The notes under the pieces: model-generated | Told to the model about the DNA's origin: nothing | The model's input: the letters and a program-made list of their open reading frames with translations, nothing else | Database searches by the model: none | Position numbers and translations under genes: made by a program | Assembly: GCF_014700075.1 (NCBI RefSeq) | Contig: NZ_JACXBU010000002.1 | Span: 310,001-374,000 of the forward strand | DNA length: 64,000 nt | Direction of reading: 5' to 3' | DNA from: Pseudomonas sp. JM0905a | GTDB taxonomy: Bacteria > Pseudomonadota > Gammaproteobacteria > Pseudomonadales > Pseudomonadaceae | Part shown: positions 18,202-30,141 of the stretch, piece after piece | Numbering within the stretch: the stretch's first letter is position 1 | How the letters are laid out: every line of letters begins with the position of its first letter

Positions 18202-18420
18202 ATGAAAAAAACCCTGTCTCTCGCCCTGCTGCTGGCCGCCAGCCTTGGTCTCGCCGCCTGCGACAAGAAGGAAGAGGCTCAGGCACCGGCGGCACCGGCG
18301 ACCGAATCTCAGCCGAGCACTCCGGCTCCGGCTCCGGCTCCGGAAACCGCCCCGGCTCCGAGCGCACCTGCTGCGCCGGCCGCTCCGGACACTGCCCCTT
18401 CCGAGGAGCAGAGCCAGTAA
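18202..18420 (+). CDS. Small Ala/Pro-rich lipoprotein
   Basis: A 72-aa protein that looks exported and lipidated. The signal peptide KKTLSLALLLAASLGLAAC ends in the lipobox LAAC, with the lipidated Cys at position 20 followed by DKKEE. The mature part is almost entirely Ala/Pro/Thr/Ser with a few Glu, including a run of PAPAP-type repeats, and is likely disordered. Asp at +2 after the Cys would in enterobacteria favour inner-membrane retention; Pseudomonas rules differ. I preferred the ATG at 18202 (GGAGG 6 bases upstream); an in-frame ATG at 18190 with GAGGAAA upstream is equally possible. Function unknown. Confidence 0.75.
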   Translation: MKKTLSLALLLAASLGLAACDKKEEAQAPAAPATESQPSTPAPAPAPETAPAPSAPAAPAAPDTAPSEEQSQ

Positions 18421-18439
18421 GCTTCCGGCAGCAACAACG

Positions 18440-18466
18440 AAAAGGCCCGCACATTGCGGGCCTTTT
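18440..18466. terminator. Intrinsic terminator, probably bidirectional
   Basis: An 11-bp stem (18440-18450 with 18456-18466), core AAAAGGCCCGC, around the loop ACATT. It lies between the plus-strand lipoprotein gene and the minus-strand MAPEG gene, with T/A runs on both sides. Confidence 0.87.
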
Positions 18467-18480
18467 CGTTTCCGAGGGGT

Positions 18481-18870
18481 TCAGAGCGCGGGGCTGAGCA
18501 TCAGCAGCAGGCTACAGACCAGTCCGACGACCCAGACCAGGCTGCGCAGGCTGGCCTTGTCGTTCCAGTAGAAGAACAGGTAGAGCACCCGCGACACGAT
18601 GAAGAGGATTGCCAGCAGGTCGACGAACCAGCCCTGGCTCTGGGTGACGTGGGCCACCAGCACGCCTGCCGCGAACAACGGAAAAATCTCCAGGGTGTTC
18701 TGGTGCGCCGCCACCGCTCGCGCGCCGAAGCCGGTCAGCCGTGCCTGCTGCGCACGGGGATTGTGGTTGTCGTACCCCCTGCCCTCCTCGCGCATGGCCT
18801 TGGCCACCGGCACCTTGGCCAGGTAGATGAGCAGTGCGGCGATAAACAGGCACCAGAACGGAATACTCAT
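18481..18870 (-). CDS. MAPEG-family membrane protein
   Basis: A 129-aa integral membrane protein with about four hydrophobic segments. It carries MAPEG-like features: an Asn/Arg-rich region after TM1 (GYDNHNPRAQQARLTGFGAR), AAHQNTLEIFPLFAAGVL, and RVLYLFFYW. Eukaryotic MAPEG members handle eicosanoids and glutathione; bacterial members of this type have no assigned role. The ATG at 18870 overlaps the stop of the upstream DUF599 gene as ATGA, so the two are translationally coupled. Confidence 0.83.
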   Translation of the reverse strand: MSIPFWCLFIAALLIYLAKVPVAKAMREEGRGYDNHNPRAQQARLTGFGARAVAAHQNTLEIFPLFAAGVLVAHVTQSQGWFVDLLAILFIVSRVLYLFFYWNDKASLRSLVWVVGLVCSLLLMLSPAL

Positions 18871-19601
18871 TCGACTTTCTCCTTGGGCGCTTCCAGCGCC
18901 TGGGTCGGGGTGTAGACCATCACATCCAGTACATCCGAGTGGAACTCGCGGCGGTAGAGCACCAGCACAACGCCGGTGGTGACGATGACGAAGAACCAGG
19001 GGTTGATGAACCAGGCCAGCATGGCCAGGCCGAAGTAGTAGCTCCGCAGGCCGAAGTTGAACTGGTTGGCCGCAAGGGAAATCACCCGTGCGGTGCGCTC
19101 GGCAAAGGCTTTCCTTTCCTGCTCGCTGACGTGCTTCTCGCCGATCATCGGCGCTGAGCCCACCAGGATGGCGGCGAAGTTGTACTGGCGCATGCACCAA
19201 CTGAAGGTGAAGAAGGCGTAGACGAAGACCACCGCCAGCCCCAGCAGCTTGAGTTCGGAGATGCCGCGACTGGCGGGCTGTACGAATGGCAGGTCCGCCA
19301 GCACCGACACCGCTCGGTCGGTCGAGCCGAGCACAGTGAGGATGCCGGCCAGGATGATCAGGGTGCTGGACGCGAAGAAGGAGGCGTTGCGCTCCAGGTT
19401 GCCGATCACGCTGGCATCGGCGATGCGGTTGTCGCGCAGCAACAGGCGGCGCATCCAGTCCTCGCGATAGAGGTGCAGGACCGAAGCCAGGCAGGCGGTA
19501 TCCCTGCCCTTCCAGATGGCGTAACGGGTGTAGCCCACCCAACAGGTGAGGAACCAGAGGATGGCCACCAGGTGGGGCCAATTGCGCAGAATGCTGGACA
19601 T
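18867..19601 (-). CDS. DUF599-family membrane protein
   Basis: A 244-aa protein with four or more hydrophobic segments, matching the DUF599 pattern: conserved NRIADASVIGNLERNASFFA near the first third, then SWCMRQYNFAAILVGSAP and NQFNFGLRSYYFGLAMLAW. The function of the family is unknown. The ATG at 19601 has AAGGAA 6 bases upstream; an in-frame ATG at 19622 is less well placed. It is the first gene of a pair with the MAPEG gene, overlapping by 4 bases. Confidence 0.82.
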   Translation of the reverse strand: MSSILRNWPHLVAILWFLTCWVGYTRYAIWKGRDTACLASVLHLYREDWMRRLLLRDNRIADASVIGNLERNASFFASSTLIILAGILTVLGSTDRAVSVLADLPFVQPASRGISELKLLGLAVVFVYAFFTFSWCMRQYNFAAILVGSAPMIGEKHVSEQERKAFAERTARVISLAANQFNFGLRSYYFGLAMLAWFINPWFFVIVTTGVVLVLYRREFHSDVLDVMVYTPTQALEAPKEKVE

Positions 19602-19686
19602 GCGAATTCCTTTTAAGAACACGACCGATTATAGCGACCCATTAGCAGGCCCCTGCAGCGTCTGATGAAGGCTGATCGCAACAAAA

Positions 19687-19708
19687 AAGGCCGCCCGGAG
19701 GCGGCCTT
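19687..19708. terminator. Intrinsic terminator downstream of the branched-chain carrier gene
   Basis: A 9-bp stem AAGGCCGCC (19687-19695) and GGCGGCCTT (19700-19708) around CGGA, flanked by A residues on the left, which become T residues on the minus strand. It lies 18 bases past the stop at 19727. Confidence 0.85.
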
Positions 19709-19726
19709 CTTTGCACTAGCCAGCAA

Positions 19727-21040
19727 TCAGGCGGCAACTTCCACCGGCTTGCCCAGCAGGCGGTCGTAGAGGCTGGCCGCGGCCAGGGCAGCCACGGACG
19801 GCAGCAGCCAGGCGAGACCCTGCTCGGACAGCGGCAGGTGAGACAGCCACTGCGGCATCCAGCCCGCGAGTTCCGCAGCCTTCAGTGCGTCCACCAGGCC
19901 GAACAGCAGCGACACCAGCATCACCGGCGCCACCACGCGGCCCGGGGAGTGCCACAGACCCACGCAGAAACTCAAGGCCACCAGCACGATGCACGGCGGG
20001 TAGATGGCGGTGAGTACCGGCACCGAAACCTGGATCAGCTTGGTCAGGCCGAGGTTCGATACCACCAGGCTGAAGGCGGCAAGGATGATCACCAGGCTGC
20101 GGTAGGACAGCGGCAGTAGCCGGCTGAAGTACTCGGCGCACGCACAGGTCAGGCCGACGGCGGTCACCAGGCAGGCTAGCGAGATCAGCAGCGCGAGGAA
20201 GGTGCTGCCGAGGTCGCCGAAGGTGTGCTGTACATATGCGTGCAACACCGCGGCACCGTTGGTGGCGGTACCAGCGATGTCATGGCTGTTGGCCCCCAAA
20301 CGGAACAGGCTGATATACACCAGCGCCAGACCGACACCGGCGATCAGGCCGGCGATGATGGCGTAACGTGTGATCAGACGCGGCGACTCGACGCCACGAG
20401 AACGGATCGCGTTCACGATGACAATGCCGAATACCAGGGCACCGAGGGTGTCCATGGTCAGGTAGCCGTTGATGAAGCCCTGGGAGAACGGCGCGGCCTG
20501 ATAGGCCGGGGTGGCGTCACCGATTTCGCCCATCGGCAGCATGAAGGCTGCGATGCCGAGGATGGCCAGGGCCACGATCTTCATCGGCGCCAGCACGCGG
20601 CCGACGGTATCCAGCAGACGACCGGGATACAGGGACACCGCCAGTACCACGATGAAGTACACGAGACTGTAGGCGAACAGAGCCAGCGGGGTGTCGCCGG
20701 TCAGCGGCGCCAAGCCGACTTCGAACGAGACGGTTGCAGTACGCGGAGTGGCGAACAGCGGGCCGACCGACAGATAGCAGACCGAAGCCAGGAGCACGCC
20801 TGCCGTCCTGCCGATGGGGCTGCTGAGGGAGTCCATGGCGCCGCCGACCTTGGCCAGCGCGATGACGGTTACCACCGGCAGGCCGACAGCGGTGATCAGG
20901 AAGCCAAGCGCAGCCATCCAGACATGGGGACCGGACTGCAGACCGACAATGGGCGGGAAAATGATATTGCCGGCTCCGACGAACAACGCGAACGTCATGA
21001 AGCCGAGTGCCAGGACGTCCTGGCCTTTCAAGGATTTCAT
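19727..21040 (-). CDS. braB: Branched-chain amino acid:cation symporter (LIV-II, BraB/BrnQ)
   Basis: An inner-membrane Na+-coupled carrier for Leu, Ile and Val, of 437 aa with about 12 transmembrane segments. The N-terminus [18 protein letters not shown] and the next segment [10 protein letters not shown] are typical of the LIVCS family. The ATG at 21040 is 21 residues before the first conserved Gly-rich segment, the normal spacing. The gene is monocistronic, with a terminator at 19687-19708. In PAO1 braB sits next to sucD, as here. BraB versus BraZ cannot be separated by eye, so the symbol rests on position. Confidence 0.88.
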   Translation of the reverse strand: MKSLKGQDVLALGFMTFALFVGAGNIIFPPIVGLQSGPHVWMAALGFLITAVGLPVVTVIALAKVGGAMDSLSSPIGRTAGVLLASVCYLSVGPLFATPRTATVSFEVGLAPLTGDTPLALFAYSLVYFIVVLAVSLYPGRLLDTVGRVLAPMKIVALAILGIAAFMLPMGEIGDATPAYQAAPFSQGFINGYLTMDTLGALVFGIVIVNAIRSRGVESPRLITRYAIIAGLIAGVGLALVYISLFRLGANSHDIAGTATNGAAVLHAYVQHTFGDLGSTFLALLISLACLVTAVGLTCACAEYFSRLLPLSYRSLVIILAAFSLVVSNLGLTKLIQVSVPVLTAIYPPCIVLVALSFCVGLWHSPGRVVAPVMLVSLLFGLVDALKAAELAGWMPQWLSHLPLSEQGLAWLLPSVAALAAASLYDRLLGKPVEVAA

Positions 21041-21351
21041 TGGGGAATTACCACATCGCTGAAACAGGGTTTACCGAAGGGGTTTCCCGATTGGGTCGGG
21101 GGAAACGTCATCCATCCGTTTGGGATTGATCGCTGGTGCCCGACCTTCGCCCTTGTGGGGCATGGTGAGCGGCATGGTTGCTACCCTAGCGATTTTACCG
21201 AGGGAAGCGCCTGACGTGGGTCAGGTTGTCGGAGTAGCAACCGTTTCTGTCGCTTGGCCGACAGGCGGTTGTACTTTCACGCAAGATGGTTGCACCTCGA
21301 ACGACAAAGGCCACCCCGATGGGTGGCCTTTGTTGGGGGAATCAAGTCGCC
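21041..21351. other. Intergenic region upstream of braB, with an inverted repeat
   Basis: This 311-base stretch holds the braB leader and the sucD terminator. An inverted repeat CCTGAC-GTGG-GTCAGG lies at 21210-21225, a candidate operator about 170-185 bases before the braB start. A further imperfect stem (GTTTCCC with GGGAAAC) lies around 21082-21106 in the probable leader. No confident promoter pair was found, and I see no gene. Confidence 0.45.
21305..21332 (-). terminator. Intrinsic terminator of the suc operon
   Basis: A perfect 12-bp stem (21305-21316 with 21321-21332) around CGAT, with AAAGG/CCTTT ends, lies 19 bases past the sucD stop. Confidence 0.88.
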
Positions 21352-22239
21352 TTAGGCGTTCTTGACTTCCCAGCCAGTCAGCTCGGCCAGGGCCTTGCCG
21401 ATATCGGCCAGCGAACGCACGGTTTTCACACCAGCGTCCTGCAGGGCAGCGAACTTCTCGTCCGCGGTGCCTTTGCCACCGGAGATGATGGCGCCAGCAT
21501 GGCCCATGCGCTTGCCGGGCGGTGCGGTCACACCAGCGATGTAGGACACCACCGGCTTGGTCACATTGGCCTTGATGAAGGCAGCAGCTTCTTCTTCAGC
21601 GGAACCGCCGATCTCGCCGATCATAACGATGGCTTCGGTCTGCGGGTCTTCCTGGAACAGCTTCAGGATGTCGATGAAGTTGGAGCCCGGGATCGGGTCA
21701 CCACCGATGCCCACGCAGGTGGACTGGCCGAAGCCGGCGTCGGTGGTCTGCTTCACGGCTTCATAGGTCAGGGTGCCGGAACGCGACACGATGCCTACCT
21801 TGCCCGGCAGGTGGATGTGACCCGGCATGATGCCGATCTTGCACTCGCCGGGAGTGATCACGCCCGGGCAGTTCGGGCCGATCAGGCGTACGCCCAGCTC
21901 GTCGCACTTGACCTTGGCGTCCAGCATGTCGAGGGTGGGGATACCCTCGGTGATGCAGACGATCAGCTTGATGCCGCCGTTGGCCGCTTCCAGGATGGAG
22001 TCCTTGCAGAAGGGAGCCGGAACGTAGATCACCGAAGCTTCGGCGCCGGTGGCTTCAACGGCTTCCTTGACGGTGTTGAACACCGGCAGGCCCAGGTGGG
22101 TGGTGCCGCCCTTGCCGGGGGTCACGCCGCCAACCATCTTGGTGCCGTAGGCGATAGCTTGTTCGGAGTGGAAAGTACCCTGGCTACCGGTGAAGCCCTG
22201 GCAGATGACTTTGGTGTCTTTGTTGATCAGGACGCTCAT
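21352..22239 (-). CDS. sucD: Succinyl-CoA synthetase alpha subunit
   Basis: SucD with SucC converts succinyl-CoA to succinate with substrate-level phosphorylation in the TCA cycle. The 295-aa subunit has the CoA-binding Rossmann domain ([18 protein letters not shown]) and the phosphohistidine His247 in [10 protein letters not shown]. Its ATG overlaps the sucC stop by one base (TAATG), so translation is coupled. It is the last gene of the suc cluster, followed by the terminator at 21305-21332. Confidence 0.97.
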   Translation of the reverse strand: MSVLINKDTKVICQGFTGSQGTFHSEQAIAYGTKMVGGVTPGKGGTTHLGLPVFNTVKEAVEATGAEASVIYVPAPFCKDSILEAANGGIKLIVCITEGIPTLDMLDAKVKCDELGVRLIGPNCPGVITPGECKIGIMPGHIHLPGKVGIVSRSGTLTYEAVKQTTDAGFGQSTCVGIGGDPIPGSNFIDILKLFQEDPQTEAIVMIGEIGGSAEEEAAAFIKANVTKPVVSYIAGVTAPPGKRMGHAGAIISGGKGTADEKFAALQDAGVKTVRSLADIGKALAELTGWEVKNA

Positions 22240-23405
22240 TACTTGCCCTCCGCGGCCTTGACGACTTGCTGTGCAGCGTCGGTCAGGCTGGTCGCCGCGA
22301 TGATGTTCAGACCGCTCTCGGCCAGTACTTTGGCGCCGAGGTCAGCGTTGTTGCCTTCCAGACGGACGACCACCGGGATCTTCACGCCAACTTCCTTCAC
22401 CGCGCCGATGATGCCTTCGGCAATCATGTCGCAACGAACGATGCCGCCGAAGATGTTCACCAGTACGGCAGCGACGTTGCTGTCGGAGAGGATGATCTTG
22501 AACGCTTCGGTCACGCGCTCCTTGGTTGCACCGCCGCCAACGTCGAGGAAGTTGGCCGGCTTGCCGCCGTGGAGGTTGACGATATCCATGGTACCCATGG
22601 CCAGACCGGCACCGTTGACCATGCAGCCAATGTTGCCTTCCAGGGCCACGTAGTTCAGTTCCCACTTCTGCGCATGGGCTTCACGAGCGTCGTCCTGGGA
22701 CGGGTCGTGCATGGCGCGCAGCTTGGGCTGACGGTACATGGCGTTGCTGTCGATGTTGATCTTGGCGTCCAGGCAGTGCAGGTTGCCGTCGGCCTTGATA
22801 ACCAGCGGGTTCACTTCCAGCAGGGCCAGGTCGTAGTCCTGGAACAGCTTGGCCAGGTTCACGAAGATGTGGGTGAACTGCTTGATCTGGTCACCTTCCA
22901 GGCCCAGCTGGAATGCCAGCTCGCGGCCCTGGTAGGGCTGAGCGCCGACCAGCGGGTCGATGGTGGCCTTGAGGATTTTCTCGGGAGTTTCGTGAGCAAC
23001 TTTCTCGATGTCCACGCCACCTTCGGTGGAAGCCATGAACACGATGCGGCGGCTGGAACGATCTACCACGGCGCCCAGGTACAGTTCCTTGGCGATGTCG
23101 GTGCAGGATTCAACCAGGATTTTGCTGACCGGCTGACCGTTGGCGTCAGTCTGGTAAGTCACCAGGCGCTTGCCCAGCCAGTTGGCGGCGAACGCCTTGG
23201 CGTCGTCCTTGCTCTTGACCAGCTTCACGCCGCCAGCTTTACCGCGGCCGCCAGCGTGGACCTGGGCTTTGACAACCCATTCGCTGCCACCGATTTTTTC
23301 GCAGGCTTCTGCGGCTTCTTCCGGGGTGTCTACGGCAAAGCCCTTGGATACGGGCAGGCCGTATTCAGCGAACAGCTGCTTACCCTGATACTCGTGGAGA
23401 TTCAT
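22239..23405 (-). CDS. sucC: Succinyl-CoA synthetase beta subunit
   Basis: This is the nucleotide-binding and specificity subunit of succinyl-CoA synthetase, 388 aa. The ATP-grasp start [20 protein letters not shown], the segment [19 protein letters not shown] and the C-terminal CoA ligase domain ([15 protein letters not shown]) are all present. It lies 157 bases downstream of lpdG, with an 8-bp hairpin in the gap, and overlaps sucD by one base. Confidence 0.97.
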   Translation of the reverse strand: MNLHEYQGKQLFAEYGLPVSKGFAVDTPEEAAEACEKIGGSEWVVKAQVHAGGRGKAGGVKLVKSKDDAKAFAANWLGKRLVTYQTDANGQPVSKILVESCTDIAKELYLGAVVDRSSRRIVFMASTEGGVDIEKVAHETPEKILKATIDPLVGAQPYQGRELAFQLGLEGDQIKQFTHIFVNLAKLFQDYDLALLEVNPLVIKADGNLHCLDAKINIDSNAMYRQPKLRAMHDPSQDDAREAHAQKWELNYVALEGNIGCMVNGAGLAMGTMDIVNLHGGKPANFLDVGGGATKERVTEAFKIILSDSNVAAVLVNIFGGIVRCDMIAEGIIGAVKEVGVKIPVVVRLEGNNADLGAKVLAESGLNIIAATSLTDAAQQVVKAAEGK

Positions 23406-23508
23406 GCTTGTCTACCGTCTTCGTTTAGGTATTGCGCATTCGGCGCTGCATTCGTGGTGCCGCGCCACCTGTGACTGCTGTTGAAGGCAGTCCGGCAGAC
23501 CTTCCGCG

Positions 23509-23528
23509 GTGAGCCCCAGAGGGCTCAC
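23509..23528 (-). other. Hairpin in the lpdG-sucC gap
   Basis: GTGAGCCC (23509-23516) pairs perfectly with GGGCTCAC (23521-23528) around a 4-base loop. No T-run follows on the coding strand. It may be an mRNA processing or stabilising element, or a weak attenuator, between lpdG and sucC. Confidence 0.5.
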
Positions 23529-23562
23529 GACACGGGCAGTCCGCCGTGGTTCTTCTTTGCTC

Positions 23563-25002
<1,440 letters not shown>

Positions 25003-25023
25003 TCATTCCTTCTCGTATGAAAC

Positions 25024-25051
25024 CGGACGGCCCCTGTAAGGGGGGCCGCCG
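25024..25051 (-). other. GC-rich hairpin in the sucB-lpdG gap
   Basis: The 69-base gap between sucB and lpdG contains an imperfect strong stem: CGGACGGCCCC pairs with GGGGGGCCGCCG around TGTAAG. No T-run follows on the coding strand. It recalls the hairpins in the two neighbouring gaps of this cluster. Confidence 0.45.
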
Positions 25052-25068
25052 TAAAGAGAGACTGCCGA

Positions 25069-26292
<1,224 letters not shown>

Positions 26293-26336
26293 TGTTCAGG
26301 ATTCCTATCTAATTCGGTTTCTTCAGCGCGAAGGCG

Positions 26337-29168
26337 TTAAACAGTAAAGGCATCTTGCAGCAGTTTTTCCTGCTGCTCAGCGTGCATGGAGGCGTAGCCG
26401 CAAGCCGGGGCTGCAGAACCTTCACGACCGGCGTACTCGAGGAACAGGCCCTTCTTGTGGGCTGCCGCGACACGACGCATGTGGTGCTGGCTGCAGTACC
26501 AGGCGCCCTGGTTCATCGGCTCTTCCTGGCACCAGACGATGTGCTTGAGGTTCTTGTACGGAGCCAGAATCTCAGCCAGTTCGTCCTCGGGGAACGGATA
26601 CAGCTGCTCGATACGCACGATGGCGATATCTTCGCGGCCTTCGGCACGGCGCTTTTCCAGCAGGTCGTAGTACACCTTGCCGCTGCACAGGATCAGGCGA
26701 TCCACCTTCTTCGGATCGATCGCGTCGATCTCGTCGATGACGGTCTGGAAGGAGCCTTCGGCCAGATCTTCCAGGGTCGAGATGGCCAGCTTGTGACGCA
26801 GCAGGGACTTCGGAGTCAGGGCCACCAGCGGCTTGCGCAGCGGTCGGATCACCTGGCGGCGCAGCATGTGGTAGACCTGGGCCGGAGTGGTCGGCACGCA
26901 AACCTGGATGTTGTGCTCGGCGCACAGCTGCAGGTAACGCTCCAGGCGCGCGGAGGAGTGCTCCGGACCCTGGCCTTCGTAGCCATGGGGCAGCAGCATG
27001 GTCAGGCCGCACAGACGACCCCACTTGTGCTCACCGCTGGTGATGAACTGGTCGACCACCACCTGGGCACCGTTGGCGAAGTCACCGAACTGGGCTTCCC
27101 AGATCACCAGCGCATTCGGCGTGGTGGTGGAGTAGCCGTATTCGAACGCCAGTACGGCCTCTTCCGACAGGTAGGAGTCGTACAGATCGAACTTCGGCTG
27201 GTCGGCGAACAGGTGCTGCAGCGGCAGGTAGGTGCTGGCGTCCTTCTGGCTGTGCAGCGCCGCATGGCGGTGCGAGAAGGTGCCGCGGCCCACGTCCTGG
27301 CCAGTGATACGTACCGGGTGGCCTTCGAACAGCAGGGTGGCGTAGGCCATGGTCTCGGCGAAGCCCCAGTTGATCGGCATCGCACCAGCGCCCATCTTCT
27401 GGCGGTCTTCGAGAATCTTGGCGACCTGACGCTGGACCACGAAGCCTTCCGGAATTTCCAGCAGCTTGGTGGAGAGTTCCTGCAGGGTCTTAAGATCGAA
27501 GCGGGTGTCGTGACGAGCGGTCCAGGCATGGCCCAGGTAGGGGCGCCAATCGACGAAGAGCTCCTTGTTGGGCTCCTTCACCAGGCTCTTGACCACATGC
27601 TGGCCGTTGTCCAGAGCGGTACGATACTCGTCGACCTTGGCCTGGATGCCCGCAGCGTCGAGCACGCCGGAGGCGCTCAGGGCGTCGGCGTACAACTCAC
27701 GGGTGGTGCGCTGCTTGGCAATCTGCTGGTACATCAGCGGCTGGGTGCCATTCGGCTCGTCAGCCTCGTTGTGACCGCGACGGCGGTAGCAGACCAGGTC
27801 GATGACCACGTCACGCTTGAACTGCATGCGGTAGTCGACGGCCAACTGGGTGACGAACAGTACGGCCTCCGGATCGTCGCCGTTCACGTGTAGGATCGGC
27901 GCCTGAATCATCTTGGCGACGTCGGTGCAGTACTCAGTGGAACGCGAGTCTTCCGGACGGCTGGTGGTGAAACCAACCTGGTTGTTGATAACGAGGTGGA
28001 TGGTGCCGCCCGTCTTGTAGCCACGGGTCTGCGACATCTGGAAGGTTTCCATCACCACGCCCTGACCGGCGAAGGCTGCGTCACCATGGATGGAGATCGG
28101 CAGAACCTTGTCGCCGGTCTTGTCCTGGCGACGGTCCTGGCGCGCACGCACGGAACCTTCGACCACCGGGGAAACGATTTCCAGGTGGGAGGGGTTGAAC
28201 GCCAGAGCCAGGTGAACTTCGCCGCCGGGGGTCATTACGTTGGAGGAGAAGCCCTGGTGGTACTTCACGTCACCGGATGACAGGCCTTCGGTCTTCTTGC
28301 CCTCGAACTCGTCGAACAGGTCGCGCGGGTTCTTGCCGAAGGTGTTGACCAGGACGTTCAGACGGCCGCGGTGGGCCATGCCGATGACGATTTCCTTCAG
28401 GCCGTATGAGCCGGAGCGCTGGATGATTTCGTCCAGCAGCGGAATCAGGCTCTCGCCGCCTTCAAGGCCGAAACGCTTGGTACCCGGGTACTTGGTGCCC
28501 AGGTACTTTTCCAGGCCTTCGGCCGCAGTCAGTCGCTCCAGCAGGTGGCTCTGGACTTCCGGCGAGAACGCAGGACGGCCGCGCACGCTTTCCAGACGCT
28601 GCTGGAACCACTTGCGCTGTTCGGAATCGACGATGTGGGTGAACTCGGCACCGATGGTGCGGCAATACGTCTCGTTGAGGGTCTGCTGAATCTCGCGCAG
28701 AGTAGCCTCTTCTTTGCCGATGTAGAGCTCACCAGTGCGGAAGGTGGTATCGAGGTCGGCGTCAGTCAGCCCGTAGTGGCGGATCGACAGGTCAGCCGGA
28801 GCCGGACGCTGCCACAGACCAAGCGGGTCGAGCTTGGAAGCCTGGTGGCCGCGCATGCGGAATGCCTGGATCAGACGCAGGACTTCAACCTGCTTCTTCT
28901 CGTGCTCAGAACTCACTGCACCAGCGGACACCGGCTGGGCGCGGCGCTGATTCTTGGCGAGTAGGACGAAATGATCCCGGATAGTGGAGTGCGAAACGTC
29001 GGTGGCAAGATTGCCGTCGGTCGGCAGCTTCTGGAAGTAGGTGCGCCACTCTTCGGGCACAGCGTTGGGATCGTGCAGGTAAAGCTCATAGAGCTCTTCC
29101 ACATATGCAGCGTTACCACCGGATAGGTGGGCGCTGTTCCACATGCGCTGCATTTCGCTTTCTTGCAT
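26337..29168 (-). CDS. sucA: 2-oxoglutarate dehydrogenase E1 component
   Basis: A thiamine-diphosphate enzyme that decarboxylates 2-oxoglutarate and reductively succinylates the lipoyl group of SucB. The product is 943 aa, the normal length for OdhA/SucA. Visible features are the N-terminal E2-binding segment (GGNAAYVEELYELYLHDPN), the ThDP-binding GDAAFAGQGVVMET, and the C-terminal EGQGPEHSSARLERYLQLC. The ATG at 29168 has GAGGGTGA upstream. The 245-base gap from sdhB suggests an additional promoter and processing site in front of sucA. Confidence 0.97.
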   Translation of the reverse strand: MQESEMQRMWNSAHLSGGNAAYVEELYELYLHDPNAVPEEWRTYFQKLPTDGNLATDVSHSTIRDHFVLLAKNQRRAQPVSAGAVSSEHEKKQVEVLRLIQAFRMRGHQASKLDPLGLWQRPAPADLSIRHYGLTDADLDTTFRTGELYIGKEEATLREIQQTLNETYCRTIGAEFTHIVDSEQRKWFQQRLESVRGRPAFSPEVQSHLLERLTAAEGLEKYLGTKYPGTKRFGLEGGESLIPLLDEIIQRSGSYGLKEIVIGMAHRGRLNVLVNTFGKNPRDLFDEFEGKKTEGLSSGDVKYHQGFSSNVMTPGGEVHLALAFNPSHLEIVSPVVEGSVRARQDRRQDKTGDKVLPISIHGDAAFAGQGVVMETFQMSQTRGYKTGGTIHLVINNQVGFTTSRPEDSRSTEYCTDVAKMIQAPILHVNGDDPEAVLFVTQLAVDYRMQFKRDVVIDLVCYRRRGHNEADEPNGTQPLMYQQIAKQRTTRELYADALSASGVLDAAGIQAKVDEYRTALDNGQHVVKSLVKEPNKELFVDWRPYLGHAWTARHDTRFDLKTLQELSTKLLEIPEGFVVQRQVAKILEDRQKMGAGAMPINWGFAETMAYATLLFEGHPVRITGQDVGRGTFSHRHAALHSQKDASTYLPLQHLFADQPKFDLYDSYLSEEAVLAFEYGYSTTTPNALVIWEAQFGDFANGAQVVVDQFITSGEHKWGRLCGLTMLLPHGYEGQGPEHSSARLERYLQLCAEHNIQVCVPTTPAQVYHMLRRQVIRPLRKPLVALTPKSLLRHKLAISTLEDLAEGSFQTVIDEIDAIDPKKVDRLILCSGKVYYDLLEKRRAEGREDIAIVRIEQLYPFPEDELAEILAPYKNLKHIVWCQEEPMNQGAWYCSQHHMRRVAAAHKKGLFLEYAGREGSAAPACGYASMHAEQQEKLLQDAFTV

Positions 29169-29361
29169 GCTTTGTCACCCTCGATAAGGGGACACCATCG
29201 GCATGGACACCACTAGGGCTATGAAGTCCTGGCAGAGCGACTTCGGTAAAGCCACCAAGGATCCCGCAGATAGTCCGGGCACCAGCCCGGTTGCCCCTGC
29301 TGGTCATCTATATATTTTTCAAATAAGGAACACCGCTTTGTGAGCTGCGTTCCTGGTTTTA

Positions 29362-29390
29362 CTGCGGTACCGACCAGGCCGGTACCGCAG
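29362..29390 (-). other. Perfect 11-bp hairpin in the sdhB-sucA gap
   Basis: CTGCGGTACCG (29362-29372) and CGGTACCGCAG (29380-29390) form a perfect stem with a 7-base loop, 24 bases beyond the sdhB stop. The coding strand continues TAAAACC, with no T-run, so it is not a standard terminator. An A/T-rich patch farther on (about 29305-29335) could hold a sucA promoter. Nothing else is seen in the 245-base gap. Confidence 0.6.
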
Positions 29391-29413
29391 GTGTTACGCG
29401 TACAGCAATCGAA

Positions 29414-30130
29414 TCAGGTACCGCTTTGCAGCAGCATGTTGCGTACGTGGCCGATTGCCTTGGTCGGGTTCAGACCCTTCGGGCAAACGTTCACGCAGTT
29501 CATGATGCCGCGGCAACGGAATACGCTGAACGGGTCATCCAGCGCAGCCAGTCGCTCTTCGGTCTTGTTGTCGCGGCTATCGGCCAGGAAGCGATAGGCC
29601 TGCAGCAGCGCAGCGGGACCGAGGAACTTGTCCGGGTTCCACCAGAAGGACGGGCAGGAAGTCGAGCAGCAAGCGCACAGGATGCACTCGTACAGACCGT
29701 CCAGCTTCTCGCGATCTTCCGGGGACTGCAGGCGCTCGATGGCCGGAGCCGGCGTATCGTTCTGCAGGAAGGGTTTCACCTTCTCGTACTGCTTGTAGAA
29801 GATGCTCATATCGACGACGAGGTCACGAATGACTGGCAGACCCGGTAGCGGACGAATCACCAGCTTGCCGCCCTTCAGGCCAGCGGCCGACAGCGGAGTG
29901 ATGCACGCCAGGCCGTTCTTGCCGTTGATATTCATGCCGTCGGAACCGCAGACACCTTCACGGCAGGAGCGACGGTAAGAGAAACCTTCGTCCTGTTCCT
30001 TGATCAGGGCCAGTACGTCGAGGACCATCACGTCCTTGCCGTCGGTGTCGATCTGGAAGTCCTGCATGGTCGGAGCGCTGTCGCTCTCCGGGTTGTAGCG
30101 ATAGACGCTGACAGTAAGAGTCTTGGACAT
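29414..30130 (-). CDS. sdhB: Succinate dehydrogenase iron-sulfur subunit
   Basis: SdhB passes electrons from the SdhA flavin to quinone through three clusters. The 238-aa product shows the 2Fe-2S ligands (SCREGVCGSDGM, then NGLAC), and the 4Fe-4S and 3Fe-4S ligands (CILCACCSTSCPSFWW; CRGIMNCVNVCPKGL). I chose the ATG at 30130 with AAGGG 8 bases upstream; a GTG three codons earlier (30139) is also open. It lies 11 bases after sdhA in the sdhCDAB operon. Confidence 0.97.
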   Translation of the reverse strand: MSKTLTVSVYRYNPESDSAPTMQDFQIDTDGKDVMVLDVLALIKEQDEGFSYRRSCREGVCGSDGMNINGKNGLACITPLSAAGLKGGKLVIRPLPGLPVIRDLVVDMSIFYKQYEKVKPFLQNDTPAPAIERLQSPEDREKLDGLYECILCACCSTSCPSFWWNPDKFLGPAALLQAYRFLADSRDNKTEERLAALDDPFSVFRCRGIMNCVNVCPKGLNPTKAIGHVRNMLLQSGT

Positions 30131-30141
30131 CTCGGCCACCC

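Noticed and set aside
18135-18497. 120-codon plus-strand frame over the lipoprotein gene
   Set aside because: An alternative frame of the Ala/Pro-rich lipoprotein; only the frame with a lipobox and ribosome site makes biological sense.
21120-21365. 81-codon plus-strand frame in the braB-sucD gap
   Set aside because: It crosses the suc terminator and the end of sucD, with no domain and no ribosome site.
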